Below, piece by piece: positions 8,872 to 17,370 of a stretch of DNA of 64,000 bases (within the stretch, counting starts at the first letter, position 1; each line of letters begins with the position of its first letter). The DNA is from Alkalinema sp. FACHB-956. Its GTDB lineage: Bacteria > Cyanobacteriota > Cyanobacteriia > Leptolyngbyales > Leptolyngbyaceae. The DNA lies in the NCBI RefSeq assembly GCF_014697025.1, contig NZ_JACJRC010000017.1:50887-114886 (forward strand), in the 5' to 3' direction. The notes below the pieces were generated by a model. The model saw only the letters and a program-made list of their open reading frames with translations. It was not told where the DNA came from and made no database searches. A program made the translations under genes and the position numbers.

Positions 8872-10983
8872 ATGACGAATCCCCAAGGCTCTAATCCAGC
8901 CACCGCCCCCAAGGGAAACGCAGCCATGCCCGATGATAGTCGGGGGATAATTCTACAGCGGGGAGGTGAAGAAATTGTCCTGGAAAAATCGGAAGATCGG
9001 TTTACGGTCAAGGCTACTTCAAAGGAAGAGGTGCCAGGGTTAGCGGCCCAGGTCTCGGCACAAGTGAATCGGAACTCTCCACCTAAAATGTCGGAATTTG
9101 TCGTGCCTGCCCATCAGCGAGATCAGGCAATGGCTAATATTCGCAATTCCGATGTCGTGAAATATGCCAGCCACGTTTATTGCTTTAAAGATGACCCCGC
9201 TTCACGGGTTTATTTAACCAATCAATTAACGGTTCAGTTTGCCCCCCATTTGGGTGATCACAGTGTCACGCAAATTACCAATGAATTTGGTTTGAAACGA
9301 GTCAAGCCGATCGAGGGAATTACCAATGCCTTTGTCTTTGAGGTGACTGATGGATCTTCAGAAAATCCAATTAAGGTTGCTAATCGCCTCATGCAACGAT
9401 CGGACGTGCTAACGGCGGAACCTAATATTATTGTCGAAAGTCAGCAACATTACCGTCCCCGTGATCCGCAATATCCTAAACAATGGCATTTAAATCATAA
9501 TGGTGGTAATGAGTTAGCCTCCGGCTCCCATATTTTTGCGGAACAGGCGTGGGATGTCACCCGAGGCAATCGATCGGTTGTGGTTGCGGTGATGGATGAC
9601 GCGATCGATGTGAACCATCCCGACTTCCAGGGTTTAGGAAAAATTGTAGCTCCCCGCGATTTTCGAGGGAAAGATTTTATGCCGTTGCCCGATGAACCGG
9701 GGGAAGATCATGGAACCTCCTGTGCAGGGGTGGCTGTGGCAGAGGAAAACGGCATTGGAGCGGTTGGAGCAGCTCCGGGCTGCGCGCTGATGCCCATTCG
9801 GACGACCGGATTTTTGGATGACGAGTCGATCGAAGAGTTATTTCTTTGGGCGATTAACAAAGGTGCTTCCGTCATTTCCTGTAGTTGGGGGCCGAGTGCG
9901 GTTTACTATCCCCTTTCCCTGCGGCAAAAGGCCGTGCTGACCCGTGCGGCGACCCAAGGAAGGCGGGGTAAGGGCTGTGTGATTGTTTTTGCGGCGGGGA
10001 ATGCCAATCGACCCACCGATGGGGTGGTGAACGAACGTGGCTGGCCCCGCGATGCCATCAAAGGCCCTACCCGTTGGTTAGGGGGCTTTACGGTGCATCC
10101 CGATGTGATTACGGTGACGGCGTCCACCAGTTTGGGTAAAAAGGCCGCCTATAGCAATTGGGGGCCGCAGGCGTCGGTTTGTGCGCCGAGCAATAACGCC
10201 CCCCCCGGCGTAGGCTTACCGGATCTGGGCTACGTGGCGACGCCGCCGGAGGTGAATATCTATCTCCCTGGTTTAGGCATTGTTACGACCGATCGCGTGG
10301 GGGCAGCGGGCTATGATCCGTCCAGTTACACCCCGGATTTTGGTGGCACCTCCAGCGCTTGCCCGTTAGTAGCTGGAGTCGCGGCTCTGGTACTGTCTGC
10401 AAATCCCGATTTGACCGCGCGGGAAGTGCGACAAATTCTGGAACAAACGGCAGATAAAATTGTCGATCCCGAGCCCGATCCGCAATTCGGATTTCGCAAA
10501 GGCACCTATGAAGCCAGTGGCCGATCGGATTGGTTTGGTTACGGAAAAGTCAATGCTGCAAAAGCTGTGCAAATGGCAGTGAAGAAACGGGCGGTACCGT
10601 TGACTGCGCCGCGATCGGTACAAGCCCAAAACAATACTGCACAGACTATTCCCGATGGGGATCCCCAGGGCGTATTAAGCACTGTACAAATCAATGATAC
10701 AGGTACGGTTCAGGATATTAGCGTGACGATCGACATTGATCATGGCTATTTGGGTGATTTGGAAATTCGGCTGGTGGCACCCAGCGGGCAATCGGTCCTA
10801 CTCCAAGGTCGCACGTTAGGGATTAAAACCAAGTTGCAAACGCTCTATAACCTGCAAAATACACCTGCGTTGCGTTTGCTCTTGGGGGAAGCCAGTCAAG
10901 GTCGTTGGCAAGTTCAAGTGATTGATTCGGTACCCACGGATTCTGGCACGCTGAACTGGTGGCAACTCAAGCTGGGTATTTAA
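8872..10983 (+). CDS. Subtilisin-like serine protease with P-domain
   Basis: Peptidase family S8 protein of 703 residues. The catalytic triad is visible: Asp in VVAVMDDAIDVNHPDF (about 241-245), His in EDHGTSCAG (about 279) and Ser in GGTSSACPLVAG (about 493). A proprotein-convertase P-domain ends the protein (DIDHGYLGDLEIRLVAPSG, then GTLNWWQLKLG). The first 200 residues look like a long pro-region rather than a signal peptide, and no export signal is clear. An 8-base GCGATCGC site overlaps the sequence just before the ATG. Substrate unknown; not in an operon. Confidence 0.9.
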   Translation: MTNPQGSNPATAPKGNAAMPDDSRGIILQRGGEEIVLEKSEDRFTVKATSKEEVPGLAAQVSAQVNRNSPPKMSEFVVPAHQRDQAMANIRNSDVVKYASHVYCFKDDPASRVYLTNQLTVQFAPHLGDHSVTQITNEFGLKRVKPIEGITNAFVFEVTDGSSENPIKVANRLMQRSDVLTAEPNIIVESQQHYRPRDPQYPKQWHLNHNGGNELASGSHIFAEQAWDVTRGNRSVVVAVMDDAIDVNHPDFQGLGKIVAPRDFRGKDFMPLPDEPGEDHGTSCAGVAVAEENGIGAVGAAPGCALMPIRTTGFLDDESIEELFLWAINKGASVISCSWGPSAVYYPLSLRQKAVLTRAATQGRRGKGCVIVFAAGNANRPTDGVVNERGWPRDAIKGPTRWLGGFTVHPDVITVTASTSLGKKAAYSNWGPQASVCAPSNNAPPGVGLPDLGYVATPPEVNIYLPGLGIVTTDRVGAAGYDPSSYTPDFGGTSSACPLVAGVAALVLSANPDLTAREVRQILEQTADKIVDPEPDPQFGFRKGTYEASGRSDWFGYGKVNAAKAVQMAVKKRAVPLTAPRSVQAQNNTAQTIPDGDPQGVLSTVQINDTGTVQDISVTIDIDHGYLGDLEIRLVAPSGQSVLLQGRTLGIKTKLQTLYNLQNTPALRLLLGEASQGRWQVQVIDSVPTDSGTLNWWQLKLGI

Positions 10984-11055
10984 CCCGGCAGATTTAACTC
11001 GGCAGATTTAACCCTACTAAATTGAATCTTGCCCAATCTAACCCTTAGCTTCTAG

Positions 11056-11943
11056 CTAACCCTTAGCTTCTAGAAAGTTATAAATCGCCCAATCTCCGAT
11101 CGCGCAATAGCCAATTTTGGCGTAGATGTGATTCGAGGTTGGGTTTTTCAGATCAGTAAAAATAAAACAGGCTTGGCAACCCTGATCAAGCTGTATTTGG
11201 CTAATGGTATGCACGCAGGCAGTGGCATAACCTTTACGTCGATGGTGTAGAGGCGTAAATACTGGGCCAACTCTTGCAAACTGCGGACTAAAACGCTGAG
11301 CACATACAAAGGAAACGGGTTCGCTATCATGACTAGAATCACTAATGGCATCTAGCCAAAGATAGGCACGCTGTTGTTGGATAAACAAATCGATCGAAGC
11401 GTCTACATCATCAGTGGCATTAGCAACCGATCGTTCTGGGAAAACCTCTTGATTAAACGTCCGATAGGCTTCGATTAACCAAGTTCGATCGGTTTCGGTA
11501 GCTAATCTTAGGTATCCCGATGTGGGCGCAATCGGTTGACAGGCCGTGAGTTGATGTAACCGCATCGCCATTTCCAGTTCATGGGACTGTCCCGTCGTGG
11601 CTGTCCAAAGGGAAGCAAACTGCTGGGCTTCAGTCACCATTGCAGAAACACCAGGCATCGATCGACCCTGCGCCTGTAAATGCTCAATGACCAGTTGGAT
11701 TGCCCTAGACTCCAATCCAAAGGACAGTAACAATGGATAGGGGGGCATTTGTAGCACGACTCCAGTAATCTCGCTTGCATGGTCTAAATAGGCTATGAAG
11801 CATTGCTGTAAGCGATTTTCGTCTAGGGCTGCCAGCGTTTGCCAGACGCCTAGCAGCAGATTGTTCTCCGCAGGATATTGCAATAAAAACTCAGTGAGCG
11901 CTGCTGAAATTGTTGCGAAATCAGTGATGGGATACAGTTGCAT
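11056..11943 (-). CDS. GNAT-family N-acetyltransferase
   Basis: About 295 residues starting MQLYPITDFATISAAL. The carboxyl half shows the acetyl-CoA fold: FVCAQRFSPQFARVGPVFTP, then the pyrophosphate-loop motif HHRRKGYATACVHTIS and the closing FTDLKNPTSNHIYAKIGY. Substrate unknown. I start at 11943 because its ATG overlaps the kptA stop as TAATG, giving tight translational coupling; an open frame runs 18 codons higher but lies within kptA. Confidence 0.85.
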   Translation of the reverse strand: MQLYPITDFATISAALTEFLLQYPAENNLLLGVWQTLAALDENRLQQCFIAYLDHASEITGVVLQMPPYPLLLSFGLESRAIQLVIEHLQAQGRSMPGVSAMVTEAQQFASLWTATTGQSHELEMAMRLHQLTACQPIAPTSGYLRLATETDRTWLIEAYRTFNQEVFPERSVANATDDVDASIDLFIQQQRAYLWLDAISDSSHDSEPVSFVCAQRFSPQFARVGPVFTPLHHRRKGYATACVHTISQIQLDQGCQACFIFTDLKNPTSNHIYAKIGYCAIGDWAIYNFLEAKG

Positions 11944-12497
11944 TAGGAATCCTCCAAACGACGGATGTATTGGGGCGGAACATGATCGGTCAGCCACACG
12001 CCATTCTCCGATCGGTAAAATGTCAATCCAGCTTGGTGCATCGCAGCGGCATCCACCACGAGCACCACAGGTTTACCATGGCGCATTCCCACTTTTTTCG
12101 CAGTCATGGTGTCGTAGGACAGATGGACATGGTGCCGCGTCATTTTGAGCAACCCAGTTTGCAAAATTGCCTCGACCGATCGCGCCCCCGTCCCGTGGTA
12201 GAGAACCTTAGGCGGTACTTGTGGTTCCAATTGCAGATCAATTGCCACGGTATGGCCTTGGTTGGCGCGGATTTTCTCCCCCGTTGCATCAAAGGAGAAG
12301 CGCTGTTTGTCATTGGTTGTCACCACTGCTTCCAAGTCCGCACGGCTGATAGCGAACCCATGCTGAGCACAGGCTTGTAATAAGTCTGCCACACTCACCC
12401 AGCCGCCGGGTTCCAATTGCAGCCCGATTTCCTCGGGTTTGTGGCGTAGGTGACAACTGAGGTATTTACTCACGTTGGTTCGGCGATCGCGATTCAT
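11943..12497 (-). CDS. kptA: RNA 2'-phosphotransferase KptA/Tpt1
   Basis: Transfers a 2'-phosphate from an RNA splice junction to NAD. In eukaryotes this is the last step of tRNA splicing; the bacterial role is unsettled. The 184-residue protein shows the family's order of motifs: SKYLSCHLRHKPEEIGL at the start, LYHGTGARSVEAIL near 97, HHVHLSYD near 121 and GLTFYRSENGVWLT near 160. Coupled to the downstream GNAT gene. Notable in a genome that carries permuted tRNA genes 46 kb away, though no functional link is shown. Confidence 0.93.
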   Translation of the reverse strand: MNRDRRTNVSKYLSCHLRHKPEEIGLQLEPGGWVSVADLLQACAQHGFAISRADLEAVVTTNDKQRFSFDATGEKIRANQGHTVAIDLQLEPQVPPKVLYHGTGARSVEAILQTGLLKMTRHHVHLSYDTMTAKKVGMRHGKPVVLVVDAAAMHQAGLTFYRSENGVWLTDHVPPQYIRRLEDS

Positions 12498-12593
12498 GGC
12501 TTTCTCCCAAATATCAAAAAAGTGATTAGCATAGAGTCATGATTCATAGAGTCATGATTCATTGAGTCGTCATTCCACTGTGAGGTCACATCC

Positions 12594-12911
12594 ATGGCCG
12601 TCAAAAAGCAATTTCGTAATCTAGAAGAACTCCTCTCAGACTCAGATATTCCTGTATTAGTAGACTTTTATGCAGAATGGTGTGGCCCTTGTCAGGTCAT
12701 GGCGAAGGTGTTGGAACAGGTGAATGCCCAGACGACCGATCGGCTCAAAGTTGTCAAAATCAACACGGAAACCTATCCTCAGCTAGCCTCGCAGCACGAA
12801 GTCACAGCCCTACCCACCTTAGTTCTCTTTAAACAGGGACAACCCGTCCATCGCATTGAAGGGCTTGTGCAGGCAAAACAACTTCTGGCACAGATCCAAC
12901 CGTTCCTATAA
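12594..12911 (+). CDS. Thioredoxin
   Basis: Small dithiol oxidoreductase of 105 residues with active site EWCGPCQVM near residue 29, the cis-proline segment TALPTLVLFK near 76 and the usual VDFYAEW strand before the active site. Stand-alone gene with its own short leader. Confidence 0.95.
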   Translation: MAVKKQFRNLEELLSDSDIPVLVDFYAEWCGPCQVMAKVLEQVNAQTTDRLKVVKINTETYPQLASQHEVTALPTLVLFKQGQPVHRIEGLVQAKQLLAQIQPFL

Positions 12912-12979
12912 CCAATCCAGTCCTATAACCCATCTATCAACGAATCTGATTGCAAAGCATGGGATAGCTTTGCAATGCT

Positions 12980-13054
12980 ACAAGTACATTCGGGTTACAC
13001 AAGTACATTCGGGTTACACAATTACATTTGGGTTACACAAGTACATTCGGGTTA
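12980..13054. repeat. 19-bp tandem repeat, left part
   Basis: Four head-to-tail copies of ACAAGTACATTCGGGTTAC, the third diverged (ACAATTACATTTGGGTTAC). The array resumes on the other side of the insertion sequence (14080-14112), so the IS landed inside it. Confidence 0.95.
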
Positions 13055-14071
13055 ACGTGAGTTCGACGAGAGGAGTGGCATAAAAGGAAAGCTGAGACTA
13101 CGGTTGAAAGAAGACATAAACAAAGTTCTTTCGAGTCTCAGCTATGGAATCTATCGTATCGCGCTTGGATGTCACAGCGATTTTCTGTGAGGTCGATGAC
13201 TTCTGCCAGCAATTTGCACAAGTTTGGTCACAGCAACCGCAACTGCCCTCTATGCCTGGAGAAAAGCGGTGTGGCTCTCGACTGCACTTGAGTGAGGTGA
13301 TGACGATTGTGATCGCCTTTCATGGGTCAGGGGCAAGAACCTTCAAAGATTTCTATACCCTGACCGTCTTGCCCCACTGGCGCAATGCCTTCCCCAACTT
13401 GGTCAGCTACACCCGCTTTGTCGAACTGATGCCTTGGGGTCTGATGCTGTTGTGTTGCTTTGCCGTGACCCGACGCGGCAAAGTTACTGGCCTGGCCTTC
13501 ATTGATTCGACGCCCCTGGAAGTCTGCCTCCCCGCGCGGGCCCATGCGCACAAGGTATTCAAAGATCTCGTCGGTTGGGGCAAAAGTTCGACGGGTTGGA
13601 AGTTTGGCTTCAAGCTTCATTTGATCATCAATGAGCGGGGCGAACTGCTAGCCTTCAAACTGACCCCAGCTAACACCGATGACCGTCAACCCGTCCCCGA
13701 AATGACCCAAGACTTGTTCGGTCAACTATTTGGGGATCGAGGCTATATCTCACAGCAATTGTTTGAGCAACTCTACGATCGAGGCTTACAGTTAGTGACC
13801 AAACGCAAGAAGAATATGAAACAGAAGTTGGTCAAACTGATCGACAAAATTCTGCTGCGTAAACGCGCCCTGATTGAGACGGTGAATGACCAACTCAAGA
13901 ATCAATGCCAGATTGAGCATTCTCGTCATCGCAGTATCTGGAACTTTCTGGTCAATTTGGTCGCTGGGCTGATTGCCTACACCTATCAGCCCAAACTTCC
14001 CTCCCTTGACTTGAAGTCTAAAGGCTTACCTGCCTTGCCTGAAGCTATCTTTTAATCCGTCGAACTCACGT
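13055..14071 (+). mobile_element. IS982-family insertion sequence, complete
   Basis: Complete 1017-bp element. Terminal inverted repeats of 14 bases are perfect: ACGTGAGTTCGACG on the left (13055-13068) and its reverse complement on the right (14058-14071). An exact 8-base duplication of the target, TCGGGTTA, flanks it (13047-13054 and 14072-14079). The intact ends, intact transposase and perfect duplication point to a recent insertion. Confidence 0.93.
13144..14055 (+). CDS. IS982-family transposase
   Basis: DDE transposase of 303 residues and normal family length, with no frameshift. Likely catalytic residues are Asp in LAFIDSTPLEVC (about 120), Asp in FGDRGYIS (about 198) and Glu in LIETVNDQLKNQ (about 243). 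The family-typical HRSIWNFLVNLVAGLIAYTY motif is near the end. It fills the element between the inverted repeats. Confidence 0.93.
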   Translation: MESIVSRLDVTAIFCEVDDFCQQFAQVWSQQPQLPSMPGEKRCGSRLHLSEVMTIVIAFHGSGARTFKDFYTLTVLPHWRNAFPNLVSYTRFVELMPWGLMLLCCFAVTRRGKVTGLAFIDSTPLEVCLPARAHAHKVFKDLVGWGKSSTGWKFGFKLHLIINERGELLAFKLTPANTDDRQPVPEMTQDLFGQLFGDRGYISQQLFEQLYDRGLQLVTKRKKNMKQKLVKLIDKILLRKRALIETVNDQLKNQCQIEHSRHRSIWNFLVNLVAGLIAYTYQPKLPSLDLKSKGLPALPEAIF

Positions 14072-14079
14072 TCGGGTTA

Positions 14080-14112
14080 TACAAGTACATTCGGGTTACA
14101 CAAGTACATTCG
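14080..14112. repeat. 19-bp tandem repeat, right part
   Basis: Continuation of the 12980-13054 array after the IS: one full copy and a partial one. The repeat runs into the endonuclease V gene, whose stop codon (14096-14098) lies inside a repeat copy. Confidence 0.9.
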
Positions 14113-14770
14113 TATGACCATTTGCAAGGTGATCGGCCCAACGGGTGGTTTCTGGTAAACGATATTGCTGAGTACATTGTAATGTGAGTTGAATTGCAGT
14201 GTCTAAACCAATGCGATGACCCACAGAAACGTAAATGGGTTTGACCTTGGGTTGCGATCGCACCACTGCACCAATCACTTCCTTCCGATCCCAAATTGGT
14301 TGCCAATCGCCCCGTTGGTTCCCCACGGATTCATGGTGGCCTAGGTGGTAAGTTTTGGCGACCCCGATCGCGGGAATTCCGGTCAGTAACCCAATTTGGC
14401 AGGCCGAACCACAGCGGCGTGGATGCAAATAGCCATTGCCGTCACATAGCAGTAAATCGGGTTGGGTGTTCAGTTGCTCAAAGGCCTGGAGAATGGCAGG
14501 GAGTTCCCGAAATGCAAGCAAACCGGGAATATAGGGGAATCCGATCGGAGCCAGGGTGACCACTGACTCATGCAATGTTAAATCTGGAAAGTTTAGCACT
14601 GCGATCGCGGCTCTAGCTTGATCGCCGATAAACCCCACATCGATTCCTGCTACCCAACGCACTGTCCCAAAATCATCCTGCCGAATCACTTGGGATCGCA
14701 ATTGATCTTGCAGCGCGATCGCGGCTTCGATCGTTGTGGGCGGGTGATAGTGCAAAGGTTGTAAGGGCAT
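14096..14770 (-). CDS. nfi: Endonuclease V
   Basis: Cleaves DNA or RNA near deaminated adenine (inosine). The 224-residue product shows the fold's motifs: VRWVAGIDVGF near 38, YIPGLLAFRELPA near 80, LLLCDGNGYLHPRRCG near 107 and GVAKTYHLG near 136. The last residues (HTNVLV) are encoded by the invading 19-bp repeat, so the natural carboxyl end has probably been altered; the catalytic core is intact. Confidence 0.93.
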   Translation of the reverse strand: MPLQPLHYHPPTTIEAAIALQDQLRSQVIRQDDFGTVRWVAGIDVGFIGDQARAAIAVLNFPDLTLHESVVTLAPIGFPYIPGLLAFRELPAILQAFEQLNTQPDLLLCDGNGYLHPRRCGSACQIGLLTGIPAIGVAKTYHLGHHESVGNQRGDWQPIWDRKEVIGAVVRSQPKVKPIYVSVGHRIGLDTAIQLTLQCTQQYRLPETTRWADHLANGHTNVLV

Positions 14771-14786
14771 GAACTCAAAAATGGAA

Positions 14787-15015
14787 AATTAGTGAAATCA
14801 AATTAGTGAAATCAAAAAAATTAGTGAAATCAAAATGAGCCATTGGTAGGCGTAGGCCCGATTAAATGCAGGCCAGATTAAATTAGGTGGGTACAGTGCA
14901 TGCTAAATAGATTGGTTAAGGGCCAACAGTCCTATCCCGATACAATCAACCAATACAATCAACCAATACAATCAAGAACATGCACAATCGACCTACACAA
15001 TCAACCCACATAACC
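14787..15015. repeat. Low-complexity direct repeats
   Basis: Two clusters between endonuclease V and the ThiF gene: three copies of AATTAGTGAAATCA (14787-14834), and several variants of CAATACAATCAAC (about 14940-15015). No coding potential. Confidence 0.8.
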
Positions 15016-15018
15016 AAC

Positions 15019-15657
15019 CTACACAATCAACGCTTCCACAGAGAGATCTTTCAACGTGATTGTAAAGTTTCGTTGCTCACCTGTTGTCGCATAGCCCATC
15101 ACCACCTCACTAGCGATCGCCACCGTCAGCATCACTAAATTGCGGGCTAGGGGATAATCACACAAATCCTCCCGACTTGCCGAGGGCACGCGATAGTGGG
15201 CATTCCAAATGACCTCCGCATAATCGGTAGCTAAGCCAGCATGAAGACAGGGCCAATTTTGCTGGGCACAGGTATCTGTCACCGTTTGCCGCGATGAACT
15301 GTTATCAAATGCATCAATCACGAGTTGACTGCCTTTGAGCAACTTCATCGCGTTGTCTGATGTCAATTTCTGCGTATTCGGGCTAATTTCTACGCCCAAT
15401 GCCCGATAGAGGTTGTTCGCCAGTACTTTTGCCTTAAAGCCCCCGACTTCCGATCGGTAATAGGGCTGTGTTGAGAGATTATGCTCTTCAACACGATCGT
15501 AGTCAATCACCCGTAACGCCTGAAATCCCGATCGCGCTAAAGTCTCTGTAATGTTGGCTCCCAATGCCCCTGCGCCGCAGATGGTAATGGGAACGGCCTT
15601 AAATTTCTCCATCACGGCTGGGGTGCGGTAAATGTGCTCATGTAGAAACATTGACAT
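15019..15657 (-). CDS. ThiF/HesA-family E1-like adenylating protein
   Basis: Rossmann-fold protein of 212 residues, related to enzymes that adenylate the carboxyl end of ubiquitin-like sulfur carriers. The ATP motif ITICGAGALGANITETLARSG is near residue 25, DYDRVEEHNLSTQPYY near 53, and VIDAFDNSSSRQTV near 113. No zinc CxxC pairs and no carboxyl domain are visible, so it is shorter than MoeB or ThiF. Next to an uncharacterised gene on the same strand 49 bases upstream; target and partner unknown. Confidence 0.8.
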   Translation of the reverse strand: MSMFLHEHIYRTPAVMEKFKAVPITICGAGALGANITETLARSGFQALRVIDYDRVEEHNLSTQPYYRSEVGGFKAKVLANNLYRALGVEISPNTQKLTSDNAMKLLKGSQLVIDAFDNSSSRQTVTDTCAQQNWPCLHAGLATDYAEVIWNAHYRVPSASREDLCDYPLARNLVMLTVAIASEVVMGYATTGEQRNFTITLKDLSVEALIV

Positions 15658-15706
15658 GGTGGATCCCTCCTATCAGTGATATGCCTAGCGATACGCCTGC
15701 GGCTGT

Positions 15707-16642
15707 TCAAGCCTCGGCCTGCTGTTCAATGACACCGACCAAGGCTTGCAAATCGAAATCGCGGTCGCGATCGCTCAGGCAAATGCCAGAACTTAAAACT
15801 GTCAGATCTGCTTTGGCGATCGCGCTGACATGGTGCTGACCTGTCCGCGTTTGCCATTCCACCGTCCAATAGTCCCCTTGATCCTGGAAGCTATGCAGAT
15901 CCCCTCCACCCATTGCTAAGGCCGCTTGTAGGCGCTGGGCTGCCTGCTCAGGCTGGGTACGGGAGGTAATGGCAGCAAAGGCCAATTGATAGGCCGTGCG
16001 CATCTCGGGCGTTAAGCCTGAAAACTGTAAAGCTGCGGGCGTTGTGCCCTGTTGGAGCGCAAGCCGTAGGGCATCCGCCTGCCGAGGATCGGCCAAGCGA
16101 TCGATTCCATGAAACCACCAAATTTTCCCCTGCCGTCTGGCCAGAATTGGGTCAAAGGGCTGACCTTCAGAAACTAAATGGACAACAACTGGTTGAATCC
16201 CCCTCGCCAACTCACTAGGAGCCATTCCATCCTGAGCCCACCCAGTGGCCTTCCCATAACTCGCAGACCGTAAATCTCGATTTCCTGGGGTTCCTAAATG
16301 TTCTAAGCGTTGGCAAAAATCTCCTTCAAAGGAAGGATAGGCTAACCAAATTAAATCCCTCAACTGGAGGATTAACCGAAGATGAAACTTAGGTAACCTT
16401 TGCAAGTATTCATCCACCATTAAAGGAGATGCAATTTCCACCACTCTTGCCGTTTCAGTATTTCGCGGTTGGAAGAGGCCCCAACCTGCAAACGTTATTG
16501 GCTCTGGACGAAAGGTATATACCAAACCGGCAATGCGAGTCCAAATTCTTCCCCCGCTGATACAAGGTGCAAGAAACGTCGTCGATCGTAATTGGGTTTC
16601 CTGGGCAGAGAGTGTTGCTAATAACTGAGAAATGGGTTTCAT
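15707..16642 (-). CDS. Unknown protein next to the ThiF gene
   Basis: A 311-residue soluble protein I do not recognise. It has no signal peptide or membrane segment. Features are RIAGLVYTFRPEPITFAGWG near residue 37, a LARRQGKIWWFHGIDRLADP segment near 168, and a carboxyl part GDYWTVEWQTRTGQHHVSAI followed by LSDRDRDFDLQALVGVIE. It precedes the ThiF-like gene, probably in one transcript, so it may supply or bind its substrate. That is inference from position only. Confidence 0.75.
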   Translation of the reverse strand: MKPISQLLATLSAQETQLRSTTFLAPCISGGRIWTRIAGLVYTFRPEPITFAGWGLFQPRNTETARVVEIASPLMVDEYLQRLPKFHLRLILQLRDLIWLAYPSFEGDFCQRLEHLGTPGNRDLRSASYGKATGWAQDGMAPSELARGIQPVVVHLVSEGQPFDPILARRQGKIWWFHGIDRLADPRQADALRLALQQGTTPAALQFSGLTPEMRTAYQLAFAAITSRTQPEQAAQRLQAALAMGGGDLHSFQDQGDYWTVEWQTRTGQHHVSAIAKADLTVLSSGICLSDRDRDFDLQALVGVIEQQAEA

Positions 16643-17370
16643 AGACTCAACATGAACACAAGGAGATTTGCTAAGGTTATGTAAACTTGTTCTGAATAGA
16701 CTAAATGGTTATAACTTGAATGCTATGGAGTTTAAGCAGCCCCCTGAATATTCAAGTGAGCTAGCATACTCAGGCCAACCAGGATATTCAGGTTAATCCA
16801 GTGCAATTAATGGGTTGGAAGTTGCATTGATTACTGCTCAGGCTGTGTAAATGTGATACGTTACAGGCATTGCTGGTGAGATGCCAATTCTGGATGCAGA
16901 CAGAACTTTGTACGTTCCTAGTCCTTTTCTATACATCTACTCTGAATCTCTGATTTGCTACACGAAATTTTCTTTTCTTCTCATCAAATATTTCCAACAT
17001 TGAGTTCACCGAGTTCACCAACCCATTAATTTGCTGAGTTTGGTGTTTTTGATCACTCTATAACGGTGTGTTTAATCACCTTAAAATAAAGGAATCATGC
17101 TGAAGATTGATGAATTGTGCCAATGGCATTAGTTGTCCGACACTCAACTGACAGCTAACCCAATCGCCGAGCTGTTGGTTGACCCAAGGGTGTGCTACAC
17201 ATAATACAAAGTATTATAACCTGAGAAAATATCTATGCAACTTTTTCTGCGCTGGTGAGTGGTCAATGTCACTTCTCGCGGCTCAGATTGGCATATTAAG
17301 TAGGTTGGCTTAAGTAGATTAGCTTAAGTAGGTTGGCGTATTAACAGTAAGTGCTGTCCGTGAATCAGCT
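16643..17370. other. Long intergenic region before the diguanylate cyclase
   Basis: About 730 bases with no credible gene. It should contain promoters for both divergent neighbours. A small palindrome AATACaaaGTATT lies near 17207, and three variants of TTAAGTAG(G/A)TTGGC near 17300-17340. Confidence 0.6.

Noticed and set aside
12980..13054. CRISPR array
   Set aside because: The 19-bp units are directly adjacent with no unique spacers.
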